Positions 1 through 10,385 of a stretch of DNA of 64,000 nucleotides are shown here, one piece after another. The translations under genes were made by a program, and so were the position numbers. Every line of letters starts with the position of its first letter. Within the stretch, counting starts at the first letter, position 1. The notes below the pieces were generated by a model. It was not told the DNA's origin and ran no database searches. It saw nothing but the letters and a program-made list of their open reading frames with translations. Source of the DNA: DASZHJ01 sp963735465 (GTDB lineage Bacteria > Pseudomonadota > Alphaproteobacteria > ATCC43930 > CGMCC-115725); contig CAVTLA010000002.1 in the NCBI GenBank assembly GCA_963735465.1, positions 744,001 through 808,000 of the forward strand, in the 5' to 3' direction.

Positions 1-470
1 CACTCGATGCGCCGATGACGAGTCTCTGCGCATGAAAATTTAGCGCGCAAGACGCGCTCTTCGCGACCGCTGTCGACGCGCGTGGCCTCGACCCGCCGGC
101 CTTAACCTTAGCGCCCGCGCCGATCGCGGACCGGCGCCGGAAATCGATGTCCCGCGATCGTCGGCGATGGCCCTCGCGCGCTGTTGCAAAGACGACACTC
201 GCGACTCGGCTCGAGCCGCGCGCGCCGGGCGCCGTCGGACGGCTCAAGTGCGGCTGGCGCCATCGAGATTCCGCGGTCGGGACCACCTCTCTGGGCGCGC
301 CCGGCGCCTGCCTGTAAACCCCGCATTTTGGCCGCGAATGCTCGCTCCGCGCGAAAATATTCCAAAAAGATAGGGAGAATTCCTGTTTGCCGCCAGTGAC
401 TAAAGATGGCGTTAACACTTTGTTAACCATTTGGGGCGCAGAGCTTAGGGCGAAGGATTTGTTGTCGCAG
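1..470. other. left-edge stretch without a supportable gene
   Basis: No convincing coding region is seen. The first 43 bases could be the last codons of a gene entering from the left (one frame stays open to a TAG at 41-43), but this is too short to judge. Open frames of 60-90 codons between 108 and 399 are Arg/Ala/Pro-rich and resemble GC-driven shadows. The 3' end, around 360-430, is more AT-rich and includes gttaac motifs, so the promoter of the PAS-domain gene may lie here. Confidence 0.4.
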
Positions 471-1094
471 GTGAAGGACCGGCGTGAATACTGCGAGCCG
501 AACGGCGAGACGGCCGGCGTGATCGACATCGTCGTGCCCCCGATGCTGCTGCCCCGCCACCGAGACGAGCCTATCGCTTGGCCGGGGGGCATCGAGCCCC
601 ATCCCGATCTTCTGGCGTTTCTCGCCTACTGGCAGAGCCTGGTCCGGCCGGACGGCACGCTGCCGTCGCGTCCGGATATTTCTCCCTTCGAGCTCCGCCG
701 GATGCTGCCCGGGATCGCCATGATCGACGTGCTGCCGTCGCCGGATCCGCAATTTCCCTATCGCTACCGCTGGCGGCTGCTCGGCACCTCCCATCAGCAG
801 CATCTGCGCGTCGATCTGACCGGCACCTACTTCGAGGACGTGCACACGCCGGAGCGGCTCGCGCTCAGCCATCGGGCCTTCGTGCCGGTCATCCGCGAGC
901 GGCGGCCCGGATATCTCCGCATGAGCAGCAGCGGCTTCACCGTTACCTCGGCGACCACCTACTTCGAGCGCGTCATCGCGCCGCTCGCCGCCGACGGAAC
1001 GCAGGTGAACATGCTGATCGGCATGTGGGCCTGGCTGCCCCTCGGCAAGGCGCACGGCAGCCCGTCCGCCGGCGACGAGGACCCTCACCTCTGA
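471..1094 (+). CDS. PAS_5-type PAS domain protein
   Basis: A protein of about 207 residues resembling the alphaproteobacterial PAS_5 family: a short N-terminal tail, then a conserved segment (FLAYWQSLVRPDG, then RRMLPGIAMIDV) and a core holding YRYRWRLLGT and the aromatic VTSATTYFERVIAPLA. Such proteins are stand-alone sensory folds of unknown ligand, with no output domain visible. The GTG at 471 was chosen because the conserved part begins well downstream. In-frame TTG codons at 387, 459 and 462 would give longer forms, and the AGGA at 454-457 could serve one of them. A second member of the same family lies at 36937-37563. Family assignment is good; function is unknown. Confidence 0.75.
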   Translation: MKDRREYCEPNGETAGVIDIVVPPMLLPRHRDEPIAWPGGIEPHPDLLAFLAYWQSLVRPDGTLPSRPDISPFELRRMLPGIAMIDVLPSPDPQFPYRYRWRLLGTSHQQHLRVDLTGTYFEDVHTPERLALSHRAFVPVIRERRPGYLRMSSSGFTVTSATTYFERVIAPLAADGTQVNMLIGMWAWLPLGKAHGSPSAGDEDPHL

Positions 1095-1171
1095 GCGTCC
1101 ACCACGCGCCTGTCGCCTGGGACGATCCCCGGGCATAGACTGTGACGCACGGACCTCCCATGGAGGCTGCG

Positions 1172-1657
1172 ATGCGTGATCCCTATTTTCTCACCTTCGC
1201 GCGCTACAACGCCTGGGCCAACCGGCGGCTCTACGACGCCTGCGCCAGGCTTTCCGAGCGTGACTATATGCAGGCGCGGCCGTCCTTCTTCGGCTCGATC
1301 CACGCCACGCTCAACCATCTGCTGGTGGGCGACCGCCTTTGGCTCGGGCGCATCGAGGCGCGGCCCGAGAAGCTGGCGCTCAATCAGATCCTCTACGGCG
1401 ATTTCGTGGCGCTGCGCGTCGCCCGGGGCGCCGAGGACGAGCGGCTGATCCGGGTCGTGGCGGGCATCGACGCCCTGAGGCTGGACCAGCCCCTCGACTA
1501 TCTCAGCACCGCGGGCGAGCGCCAGCGCACGCCGCTCCGCCTCGCCCTCGGCCACCTCTTCAACCACCAGACCCACCACCGGGGCCAGGTCCACGGCCTG
1601 CTGTCGCAGACTCCGGTGCCGCCGCCGGACCTCGACCTGATTAACTTCCCGGGCTGA
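1172..1657 (+). CDS. DinB family protein
   Basis: A 161-residue DinB/YfiT-like four-helix-bundle protein. It opens with the family pattern FARYNAWANRRLYDAC. Its likely metal ligands are the His in HATLNHLLVGDRLW and the two His in HLFNHQTHHRGQVHG. Family members are metal-dependent and include thiol-S-transferase-like enzymes and damage-inducible proteins; the substrate here is unknown. The ATG at 1172 follows GGAGG with a 5-nt spacer; a GTG at 1142 and an ATG at 1160 are in frame. Two perfect hairpins follow the stop codon. Confidence 0.85.
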   Translation: MRDPYFLTFARYNAWANRRLYDACARLSERDYMQARPSFFGSIHATLNHLLVGDRLWLGRIEARPEKLALNQILYGDFVALRVARGAEDERLIRVVAGIDALRLDQPLDYLSTAGERQRTPLRLALGHLFNHQTHHRGQVHGLLSQTPVPPPDLDLINFPG

Positions 1658-1676
1658 GTCACACCCCCGCGAGCCG

Positions 1677-1700
1677 ATCGAATCAGGCCTCTGATTCGAT
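1677..1700 (+). terminator. hairpin after the DinB gene
   Basis: A perfect inverted repeat with 10-bp arms (ATCGAATCAG / CTGATTCGAT) around a GCCT loop, 20 nt after the DinB stop. There is no clear U-tract, so it may be a weak terminator or an mRNA 3'-end stabiliser. Confidence 0.4.
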
Positions 1701-1708
1701 TGAATTTC

Positions 1709-1733
1709 GATGGTAAATCAATATTTTACCATC
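1709..1733 (+). other. AT-rich inverted repeat
   Basis: Perfect 9-bp arms GATGGTAAA and TTTACCATC separated by 7 nt, in an unusually AT-rich island upstream of the c-di-GMP riboswitch. It could be a protein operator, a second terminator hairpin or part of a promoter region. Confidence 0.4.
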
Positions 1734-1834
1734 TCCACAATATCCGAAAAATGCACGGCAGATTTCAGCGGGCGTTAAGCCGCGCCCGTTAATCTCTGCC
1801 CGCGACCGATGACCGCCTCACCCGAGGCGCCATC

Positions 1835-1908
1835 CCGAAACGGCAAACCCGGGGCGACCCGGGGACGCAAAGCCTCCGGTCTCACCGAGACAGCGGGGTT
1901 TCCGAAAG
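1835..1908 (+). ncRNA. cyclic di-GMP-I (GEMM-I) riboswitch
   Basis: The conserved core blocks of GEMM-I RNAs appear in order: GGCAAACC (1842-1849), a GC stem closed by a GCGA tetraloop, GACGCAAAGCC (1864-1874), TCCGG, a short hairpin with GGTCTC/GAGAC arms, and AGCGGGGTTTCCGAA (1892-1906). This closely matches the Vibrio Vc2-type aptamer, including the GNRA loop that docks in the tertiary fold. The aptamer ends about 10 nt before the GTG of the downstream LapG-like gene, and the Shine-Dalgarno AGAGG directly abuts its 3' strand, so control of translation initiation is plausible. No terminator hairpin lies between aptamer and gene. Confidence 0.95.
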
Positions 1909-1917
1909 AGGCGACTG

Positions 1918-2607
1918 GTGAAGCAAGCTCATCGCATTCTCGCGCTCGCCCTTCTGGGCCTGCTGTTCCTGCTCCCCGATGCCAAGGCGAATTCCGGCAC
2001 CGAGGAAGCGCACCTCTATCCCGCCCTCTTCGGCACCCGCGAGGCGCATTCCACCGACATCGGCCGGTTCTACAAGTGGACCGGCATGCTTCAGCGCTGG
2101 ACCGAGGAGCGCCATCTGGCGGCGACGCCCTGCGTTCTCGGCCAGAGCCAGGGCTGCGAGCCCCGGGAATGGCACCGGATCGTCGAGCTGCTGAAACCCA
2201 TGGACCTCCGGGCGAAGCTCACGGCGGTGAACGACCTGGTGAACCGCTATCCCTATACGCCCTCGAATGCGAACTGGAGCCAGCCGAACTACTGGGAGAC
2301 GCCGTTCGAGTTCCTGCACAAGAGCGGCCAGTGCCAGGACTACGCAATCACCAAGTTCATGCTGCTGCGCGCGGCGGGCGTGCCGAATGACCTCATGCGC
2401 ATCGTGGTGCTGCGGGACATGCGGCTCCGCCTCGATCACGCGGTCACGGTCGTCTATGTCGACGGCGAGGCGCTGATGCTGGACAACCAGGTCGCCTCGG
2501 TGACGCCGGTGGCGGGCATCCACCACTACCAGCCCTATTATTCCATCAACGAGACCGGCTGGTGGCTGCACGAGCCGAATCCCCTGCAGATCACCAGCCT
2601 GCGCTGA
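1918..2607 (+). CDS. LapG-like transglutaminase-like cysteine proteinase (BTLCP family)
   Basis: A 229-residue secreted protein with an N-terminal signal peptide (about residues 1-25) and the bacterial transglutaminase-like cysteine proteinase fold. The visible catalytic triad is Cys139 in KSGQCQDYAI, His174 in RLDHAVTVVY and Asp189 in ALMLDNQ. Family members such as LapG are periplasmic proteases that clip adhesins at the cell surface, normally held in check by a c-di-GMP-binding LapD partner. No LapD or adhesin gene is seen nearby; instead a c-di-GMP riboswitch lies immediately upstream. Start: GTG at 1918 with GAAAGAGG upstream. Family certain; substrate inferred. Confidence 0.9.
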   Translation: MKQAHRILALALLGLLFLLPDAKANSGTEEAHLYPALFGTREAHSTDIGRFYKWTGMLQRWTEERHLAATPCVLGQSQGCEPREWHRIVELLKPMDLRAKLTAVNDLVNRYPYTPSNANWSQPNYWETPFEFLHKSGQCQDYAITKFMLLRAAGVPNDLMRIVVLRDMRLRLDHAVTVVYVDGEALMLDNQVASVTPVAGIHHYQPYYSINETGWWLHEPNPLQITSLR

Positions 2608-2689
2608 GCAGGAGGCTCAGCGGCCGCCGAGCGCCTTCCGCCGAAGTGGATGCCGGTTCGGCGAAGAAAGCGCGACAAAATCAAAGCAT

Positions 2690-3670
2690 CTACCGACCGG
2701 TAGTGAGCACCACCTTGCCGGTGGTCTTGCGGTCCGCCAGCATCGCCATCGCCCGGCCGGCGTCGGCGAGATCGATCCGATGGGAGATGTGGGGCTTGAG
2801 CCGCCCCGCCTCGAACCAGGCCAGCAGCGTCTCGAAGGACTGCCGCACCAGAGCCGGATTCCGCTCGCGGTACGAGCCCCAGTAGAAGCCGATCGCGTCG
2901 CAGTTCTTCACCAGCAGCAGGTTCGCCGGGATCTGCGGGATGCGGCCGCTGGCGAAGCCGATGATGATGATCCGTCCGCCCCAGGCAATCGAGCGCAGGC
3001 ACTGGTCGAAGGCGTCGCCGCCGACGGGATCGTAGATCACGTCGGGGCCGCGGCCGGCGGTGATCTCCTTGATGCGAGCGCGCAGATCTTCGTGGGAATA
3101 GTCGATGAGGTGATCGGCACCCTGGTGCCGGGCGACGGCGAGCTTCGCCGGCGTGCCCGCCACCGCGATGACGGTGGCGCCCATGGCCTTGCCGATCTCC
3201 ACCGCGGTGAGACCGACGCCGCCCGCGGCACCCAGCACCAGCAGCGTCTCGCCGGGCTTGAGGCGCGCGCGCCAGTCGAGCGCGCCGTGGGAGGTACCGT
3301 AAGCGACGGGAAAACTGGCGGCGGTCGCGAAGTCCATCCGGTCCGGAATCGGGAACACCCGCGCCGCCGGCAGCACCGCCTCGTCCGCATAGGCGCCGTG
3401 GTCCATGATGCCGAAGACGCGCTGTCCCGGCTTCAGGCCCGCGACGCCGGGACCAAGCTCGCTCACCACGCCCGCGATCTCGAAGCCGGGGCTGAAGGGC
3501 AGCGCCGGCTTCTCCTGGTACTTGCCCTGGACGATCAGGAGATCGGCGAAATTGACGCCCACCGCATGGACCGCGACTCGGACCGCGCCGGGGGCGATCG
3601 GCGGCGCCGGCAGCTCCGCCAAGGTCAGCTTCTCGAACGGACCGAATTCGCGACAGAGCACCGCGCGCAT
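2690..3670 (-). CDS. NADPH:quinone oxidoreductase family (MDR) protein
   Basis: A 326-residue zinc-independent medium-chain dehydrogenase/reductase. The N-terminal GroES-like half contains the family pattern VGVNFADLLIVQGKYQ. The Rossmann half has an AAGGVGLTAVEIGKAMGA nucleotide-binding turn and the DVIYDPVGGDAF segment typical of quinone oxidoreductase/NADPH2-dependent reductases. It probably reduces quinones or alpha,beta-unsaturated carbonyls. It stands alone between two plus-strand genes; its physiological substrate cannot be told from context. Confidence 0.85.
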   Translation of the reverse strand: MRAVLCREFGPFEKLTLAELPAPPIAPGAVRVAVHAVGVNFADLLIVQGKYQEKPALPFSPGFEIAGVVSELGPGVAGLKPGQRVFGIMDHGAYADEAVLPAARVFPIPDRMDFATAASFPVAYGTSHGALDWRARLKPGETLLVLGAAGGVGLTAVEIGKAMGATVIAVAGTPAKLAVARHQGADHLIDYSHEDLRARIKEITAGRGPDVIYDPVGGDAFDQCLRSIAWGGRIIIIGFASGRIPQIPANLLLVKNCDAIGFYWGSYRERNPALVRQSFETLLAWFEAGRLKPHISHRIDLADAGRAMAMLADRKTTGKVVLTTGR

Positions 3671-3852
3671 GACCTACATCCCTCGCCGCGACGCAGCCGC
3701 GCAAGCCCGGTATTTGAGGCATTAATGCGAGACGCCACGACGCGATTCAGTGCTGAATGGGCGCTCAGCTTGCCCGGCAGATGATGTCGAGGCAAGCATC
3801 CGATCGTCCGCCGTGCTTGGCAGTGCGCCAAGCGCTGAGTATGGTAGCGGCC

Positions 3853-4431
3853 ATGACGCGAAGAACTTTCACGCGATTCATTCTTGCCGCCGCGCTGCTC
3901 GCGGCGTGCACGCTGCCGCACGGATTCGTGAACGCGCAGACGAGTCCGGCCACCAAGCCGAAGCCCGAAGCCAAGACCGAGACCAAGACCGATCATCTCG
4001 GCGACGCGCAGAACTGGTCCGCATACGCCGATACGATCAAGACCGGGAAGGTCTGCTATCTCGTCGGCCGGCCGATCAAGACCGAGCCCGCGAACCTCAA
4101 GCGCGGCGACGTCTTCATCTACGTGACGCATCGGCCGGCGGAGAAGACGTTCAACGTCGTGAGCTTCAGTCCCGGCTACCCCTACAAGGAAGGCAGCGAC
4201 GCGGAGTTCGCCGTCGAGGGCAGCAAATTCGACCTCTTCACCAGCAAGGAGAGTGCCTGGGCCCGGGATGCCGCCACCGAGAAAGCGATCGTCGATGCCA
4301 TGATCAAGGGCAAGCAGGCGAGCCTGAAGGGCACCTCCGCCCGGGGAACGGCGACCACGGACAACTATTCCCTCGGCGGCTTCGGCCAGGCCCTGGCGCT
4401 GATCGACAAGGCCTGCGGCGTCAAGCGCTAA
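3853..4431 (+). CDS. invasion-associated locus B (IalB) family protein
   Basis: A 192-residue exported protein: signal peptide with RR near the start (about residues 1-28, ending near VNA-Q), a short Lys/Thr-rich linker, then the IalB-like domain with WSAYADTIKTGKVCYLVGRP, RGDVFIYVTHRP and a C-terminal KACG. Such proteins are periplasmic or envelope-associated; despite the name, most members in free-living alphaproteobacteria have no known invasion role. ATGs at 3841 and 3853 are both possible; 3853 gives the cleaner signal peptide. Confidence 0.8.
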   Translation: MTRRTFTRFILAAALLAACTLPHGFVNAQTSPATKPKPEAKTETKTDHLGDAQNWSAYADTIKTGKVCYLVGRPIKTEPANLKRGDVFIYVTHRPAEKTFNVVSFSPGYPYKEGSDAEFAVEGSKFDLFTSKESAWARDAATEKAIVDAMIKGKQASLKGTSARGTATTDNYSLGGFGQALALIDKACGVKR

Positions 4432-4497
4432 CCCTCGGCGGCGGCGCCTTCCACGGGGTTTGCCAGGGAGCCCCGGCACCCCTATATCTTCGCCGCC

Positions 4498-5635
4498 ATG
4501 ACCGCCGAGACCACCCTCCCCGCCAGCCCCAGCCCGCGCAAGAACCTCGTGGGGCTGGACCGGGCCGAGCTGACCGCCGAGATGGCGACGCTCGGCGCCG
4601 AGCCGTTCCGCGCGCGCCAGCTCTGGCACTGGATCTATCATCGGGGCGTCACCGATTTCGACGCCATGACGACCCTCGCCAAGAGCTTCCGCGCCGATCT
4701 CAGGGAGCGCTACGAGGTGGGCCGCCCGGCGGTCTCCCGGGCGATGGCTTCGGTGGACGGCACGCGCAAATGGCTGCTGCGCTTTCCCGACGGCCAGGAG
4801 GTCGAGAGCGTCCATATCCCCGAGGAGGATCGCGGCACCCTCTGCGTCTCCTCCCAGGTCGGCTGCACCCTCACCTGCAAGTTCTGCCACACCGGGACCC
4901 AGCGCCTGGTGCGCAACCTCGAGCCGGCGGAGATCGTCGGCCAGGTGATGGTGGCCCGGGACGCGATCGGCGAGTGGCCCTCCGCCGTGGAGGAGCGCCA
5001 GCTCACCAACATCGTCATGATGGGAATGGGCGAGCCGCTCTACAACTTCGAGAACGTCGCCAAGGCGCTCAAGATCGTGATGGACCATGAGGGCCTCTCG
5101 ATCTCGCGCCGCAAGATCACGCTCTCGACCGCCGGCGTGGTGCCGATGATCCAGCGCTGCGGCGCCGAGCTCGGCGTCAACCTCGCGATCTCGCTCCACG
5201 CCGTCAACGACGAGCTCCGCGACGTGCTGGTGCCCCTCAACAAGAAATATCCGATCGCCGAGCTGCTGCACGCCTGCAGCACCTATCCGGGCTCCAGCAA
5301 CGCGCGGCGCATCACCTTCGAGTACGTGATGCTCAGGGGCGTCAACGACAGCCCGGCGGATGCCCGCGAGCTGGTGCGGCTCCTCGCCGGCATTCCCGCC
5401 AAGGTCAACCTGATTCCGTTCAATCCCTGGCCCGGCGCGCCCTTCGACTGCTCCGACCGATGCCGACATCGCGGTCTTCAGCGACATCGTCAACGCCGCC
5501 GGATATTCCTCGCCGGTGCGCACGCCGCGCGGCCGCGACATCCTCGCCGCCTGCGGCCAGCTCAAGTCCGAGAGCGTGAAGCTCCGCAAGAGCGAGCTGC
5601 TGAAGCGCCGGGAAGCCGAGGCCGGCGCCGCTTAA
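4498..5635 (+). pseudogene. rlmN: rlmN, 23S rRNA adenine-C2 methyltransferase (frameshifted)
   Basis: A radical-SAM dual-specificity methyltransferase that makes m2A in 23S rRNA (A2503) and in some tRNAs. Residues 1-318 read cleanly and include the CTLTCKFC (CX3CX2C) iron-sulfur motif and the GMGEPLYNF block. Near 5457 the frame shifts by one base. Downstream, the other frame continues with GYSSPVRTPRGRDILAACGQL and ends at 5635. Removing one C from the CC at 5457-5458 restores a 378-residue protein of normal length. The shift would remove the methyl-carrying Cys in AACGQL, so a true mutation would inactivate the enzyme. The stop overlaps the convergent DUF1003 stop. Confidence 0.9.
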
Positions 5636-6174
5636 ACCGGCGCGGATTTCGGCGGCTCGATGGCGCTGCGCGGGAGCGCCCGGCCATCGGCGTCGCAGAG
5701 CGCGGCCTGCAACACCCGGATGATGCCGATGAGCTCGGCGATCTCCTTCTCGCGCATGAAATCGATCTTCTGGTGCAAGAGCTCGATCTCCAGCTCCGAC
5801 TTCAGATTGACGTCGTAGTCGTGCTGCGCCGCGTTGCGGTCGATGATGGACTGGCGGTTCTGGCTCATCATCAGGACCGGCGCCGTATAGGCGGCCTGGA
5901 ACGAGAGCGCCAGATTGAGCAGGATGAAGGGATAGGGATCCCAGTGCTCGATGAAGGCGGTGACGTTGAGCGCCATCCAGATCAGCAGCAGCACGCTCTG
6001 GATGATGATGAAGCGCCACGACCCCACCACCCGCGCCACCGTGTCGGCGATGCGATCGCCGAGGCCGAGATCCTCGGCGTGCTTGGCCTTGCGCCGATGG
6101 CGCCGTGCCTGGCGGAGCTGCGCCAGCCGGTGCAGCTCGTCGGGCTCCATCGTGTGCGGCGGATGGGTCTGCAT
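5632..6174 (-). CDS. DUF1003 family membrane protein
   Basis: About 180 residues. It contains the DUF1003 signature: a basic N-terminal segment, GDRIADTVARVVGSWRFIIIQS, two membrane helices (about residues 58-78 and 88-108), and the conserved motif MMSQNRQSIIDRNAAQHDYDVN followed by a helical tail. Function is unknown; members are inner-membrane proteins. The ATG at 6174 has GGGGGAG 8 nt upstream; a GTG at 6183 is also in frame. Convergent with rlmN, sharing 4 bp at the stops. Confidence 0.85.
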   Translation of the reverse strand: MQTHPPHTMEPDELHRLAQLRQARRHRRKAKHAEDLGLGDRIADTVARVVGSWRFIIIQSVLLLIWMALNVTAFIEHWDPYPFILLNLALSFQAAYTAPVLMMSQNRQSIIDRNAAQHDYDVNLKSELEIELLHQKIDFMREKEIAELIGIIRVLQAALCDADGRALPRSAIEPPKSAPV

Positions 6175-6200
6175 TGGTGGCACTCCCCCGAGTTCAGGTC

Positions 6201-6542
6201 TTAGAGAATCTTCAGCACGGATTCCGGCGGCCGGCCGAGGGCGGCGCGGCTTCCCTTCACCACGATCGGGCGCTCGATCACGATGGGATGCTTCACCATG
6301 CCGGCGATGATCTCGGCGTCGGTAAGGCCGGGCTTGTCGAGACCGGCCTCCTTCGCCTCCTTCTTGCGCAGGAGCTGGCGCGGCGCGAGGCCCAGCATCT
6401 TGAGGAGCTTCTTGAGCTCGGCCGCGCTGGGCGGCGTCTTCAGATACTCCACCACCTCCGGCTTCACGCCCTTCTTCTCCAGGAGCGCCAGGGTGGTGCG
6501 CGAGGTGTTGCAGCGCGGGTTGTGATAGATGGTCACGGCCAT
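6201..6542 (-). CDS. arsC: glutaredoxin-type arsenate reductase (ArsC family)
   Basis: A 113-residue thioredoxin-fold protein of the glutaredoxin-coupled ArsC/Spx family. The active-site Cys lies in YHNPRCNTSR, the substrate-handling block is MVKHPIVIERPIVV, and the end carries GRPPESVL. Full-length members reduce arsenate to arsenite with glutathione and glutaredoxin. It sits outside the arsenic island in core-type DNA, and close homologues (YffB/ArsC-like) need not act on arsenate, so the substrate is uncertain. Confidence 0.85.
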   Translation of the reverse strand: MAVTIYHNPRCNTSRTTLALLEKKGVKPEVVEYLKTPPSAAELKKLLKMLGLAPRQLLRKKEAKEAGLDKPGLTDAEIIAGMVKHPIVIERPIVVKGSRAALGRPPESVLKIL

Positions 6543-6620
6543 GGGCGCCTCGTCGAGGGGCAGATGGCCGAGACTGTGCGGTGGACCGCCGACGCCGTCA
6601 ACGGGCTGGAGAAGCGTCCT

Positions 6621-6733
6621 GCGTCCTTCGACTCGCCCGCTTCGCGGGCGGCTCAGGATGCGGAGCTTTTCTTCGTGCCATTCTGGATGGTCCTCATCCT
6701 GAGCCGGCGCATCAGCGCCGAGTCGAAGGACGC
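6621..6733. repeat. interspersed palindromic repeat, family 2 copy 1
   Basis: Terminal 15-bp perfect arms GCGTCCTTCGACTCG / CGAGTCGAAGGACGC enclose inner inverted blocks (CTCAGGATG / CATCCTGAG). A second copy with the same outer and inner motifs lies at 35854-35969. Intergenic, between the ArsC-like gene and the M48 protease gene; a REP/MITE-like element without a coding region. Confidence 0.8.
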
Positions 6734-6754
6734 ACCATCGCGCGGAAGCGTCCC

Positions 6755-8213
6755 CTACTCCGTCACCAGCTTCACCGTGCGGCCGGGCTTGGGGGTGGCG
6801 TCCGGGCCCAATCCGTTCAGGACCTGGAAGCGCTCGCGCGGGAAGTTTTCGACCGCCATGTGGGCGGCGAGCCGGTCGATTGTGTCCCAGGACTGCACCG
6901 TGATGATCCGCAGATGCAGCGGCTTGACGCGGGCGGCATCCGCCATGGAGATGCGGCGGAAACTGGCGGCGACGCGCTCGTAGAGCTCGACGAAGCGCTG
7001 CGGATCCTTCGGCGGATAGACGAAGACGAAGCGGTAGAGCGTGTGGGGATCGGCGCGGATCACCACCAGCTGCAGGTTGACCACGGTGCCGTCGTCGGTC
7101 TTGGCCTGGCCCGGCACGGTGGCCGCCGCCATCCCGTTGATGTCGAGATGCTGGATCGGGTCCGCTGTCTTGGACTTCGACACCTCCTCGAGATAGGCCT
7201 CGGGCGTGCCGTCGAAACTCCTCCGGCGCGCGGTCGAAGAGGAAGCCGGCGTTGTCAGGATTCTCCGCCACCACCCGGCTCTCGGTGTTCTCGATCTCGA
7301 ATCCCGGCGGCACCCCGAAGGCGATGCGGAGCGTGGGATGGATGAACCAGCCGCCGCGCACCACGCCCTTGTCGGGATTGTCGCCGTAGAGCATGCCGTC
7401 GATCTTGCGCAGATAGGCGTTGCGCCGGAGGTCCGGCACGTTCGGCTGCTTCCCCGCCTCGGCGATGGCGCGCCGCACGCGGTCGTCGGTCCGGGGGTGG
7501 TCGGCGAACATGCTGAAGCGCTCGTCGTCGGTGGCGCGGCCGGCGATGCGGTTGTCGAGGCGCATGGTGGCCTCGAGGGTGGTCAGGAACGAGGACATGG
7601 CATAGGCGCTGTAGCCGGCGCGGGCGAGCGTGCGGGTGCCCAGCACGTCGGCCTGGAATTCCTGATCGCGGGAGAACCGCTCCACGTAGTAGAGGCCGCC
7701 GACGCCGGCGAAGCGCTGCACGAGATGGCCGATCTCCGGCGTGCCCAGACGCGCGCCGAAGATGGCGAGAAGCCCGACGCCGAGGCGGGCGATGGCGGCG
7801 CGGCGCTCCCGGCTCTCCGCGTGATGGGCGGTGATGTGGCCGATCTCGTGGCCGAGCACCCCCGCCAGCTCCGCCTCGTTGCCGACCAGCGCCAGCAGGC
7901 CGCGGGTGACGAAGACATGGCCGCCCGGCAGGGAGAAGGCGTTCACCACGGGGCTGTCCAGCACCGTGAAGGTGAAGGGCTGCTTCGCCATCGGCGTGGT
8001 CAGCACCAGCCGGTTGCCGACACCGGCGATGTACTCCGCGAGCTTGGGATCGTCGTAGACGCCGCCGAAGAGATCGACGATCGCCTTCGCCTCCTGCTCG
8101 ATCTCCGCGTCGTCGGCCCGGGCCGAGGTCCTCCCGAGCCCCGTGAACGCCAGCACAGCCGCGAACAAAACCACAACCCGCCACGTCCGCATCTGTCCCG
8201 AGCGCACCCGCAT
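6755..8213 (-). pseudogene. M48 family metalloprotease (frameshifted)
   Basis: An exported zinc peptidase of the M48/BepA-like group. It has a signal peptide (residues 1-33), HEIGH in LGHEIGHITAHH with the third ligand Glu in RDQEFQADVLG, then a C-terminal region continuing in another frame from about 7215 to 6755 (IQHLDINGMAAATVPG through GRTVKLVTE). Deleting one T from the run complementary to AAA at 7215-7217 joins the two parts into about 485 residues. Family members take part in outer-membrane protein quality control. The N-terminal catalytic domain is intact, so even a real frameshift might leave a proteolytic fragment. Start 8213 has GGAGGG 4 nt upstream. Confidence 0.85.
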
Positions 8214-8285
8214 CGACCCTCCGATCCCTGTCCCGCCCGATCTTGCCGGGCCGGGGCAGGAAAGCAAAGGCGGTCGGCGCCGCCC

Positions 8286-8313
8286 TTGCCCCTTCGGCGG
8301 GTTTTCCTATACT
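8286..8313 (+). promoter_or_regulatory. candidate sigma-70 promoter of argG
   Basis: TTGCCC (8286-8291), a 16-nt spacer and TATACT (8308-8313) lie 35-60 bp before the argG start. Confidence 0.45.
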
Positions 8314-8347
8314 GCGCCGCGCTTTCCCTCCCGCGATGAAGGGTCTG

Positions 8348-9558
<1,211 letters not shown>

Positions 9559-9559
<1 letters not shown>

Positions 9560-10341
9560 TGGCACGCCCCGCGCACGCACTCCTGCTGGCGAGCGCCCTC
9601 GCGCTGACGCTGGCGGCCTGCGTCGCGCCGGAGCCCGGGCCGACGATCTCGACGGCGCCCACGGCGGCGGAGCGGCGCGCCGACGCGGCCCTCGGCGAGA
9701 AACTGAAAGGCGACGACTACCGCGACGGCAACGGCGTGCCGCTGAGCTACACCGAAGCCCGGCGCTGGTACTGGCTGGCGGTGGATCACGGCAGCACCGC
9801 CGCCGCCGTCAATCTCGCCGCGCTCTATCTCGACGGTCTCGGCGTCACGCAGGATCCGCCGACGGCGCTCCGCCTCTATCGCCTGGCGGCAAGCGGCGGC
9901 AATTCCTACGCCATGGCCAATCTCGGCGACCTCTACCGCACCGGGAAGGGCGTCACCAAGGACGATGCCGAGGCGGTGCGCTGGTATCGCCGCGCCGTCG
10001 ATGCCGGGCAGAATCCGGTGGCGCTGAACAATCTCGCGATCCTCTACGAGAACGGCCGCGGCGTGCCCCAGAACTTGGACGAGGCGGTGCGGCTCTATCG
10101 CGTCTCCGCCGAGATCGGCAACCCGGTGGCGATGGTCAATCTCGGCAACCTCTACGCCGCGGGTCGTGGCGTGCCCAAGGACGACGTCGAGGCGGTGGCC
10201 TGGTACCGCCGCGCCGCCGACCTCGGCAACCCCGCCGGCGAGCGCAACCTCGGCCTCATGTACCTGGAAGGCCGCGGCGTGCCCCAGGACCTGGCGGAAG
10301 CCGCGCGCTGGCTGAAGCTGCCGCAGAAGGCGGCGCGGTGA
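9559..10341 (+). CDS. Sel1-repeat lipoprotein
   Basis: A 260-residue protein starting at a GTG that overlaps the argG TAG. The lipoprotein signal peptide ends in the lipobox LAAC (Cys about residue 20). At least five Sel1-like repeats of about 36 residues follow, each with patterns such as A..NLA.LY..G.GV..D...A..WYR.AA. Sel1 repeats form a solenoid for protein-protein contacts; the partner is unknown. A REP-type repeat follows the stop. Confidence 0.85.
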
Positions 10342-10385
10342 GCCGCCACTCTGCCGCTGTGCGATCGTAGCGCCCATTCTCCAGC

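Noticed and set aside
108..365. Minus-strand frame of 85 codons at the left edge
   Set aside because: Low-complexity Arg/Ala/Pro sequence, no Shine-Dalgarno, no recognisable domain.
3625..5589. Minus-strand open frame of 654 codons
   Set aside because: Covers rlmN and the quinone reductase; composition is Arg/Gly/His-rich and no family pattern is seen. A GC-driven shadow.
6201..8267. One 688-residue protease-ArsC fusion
   Set aside because: The open frame arises from the M48 frameshift running on without stops; the ArsC gene has its own ATG at 6542.
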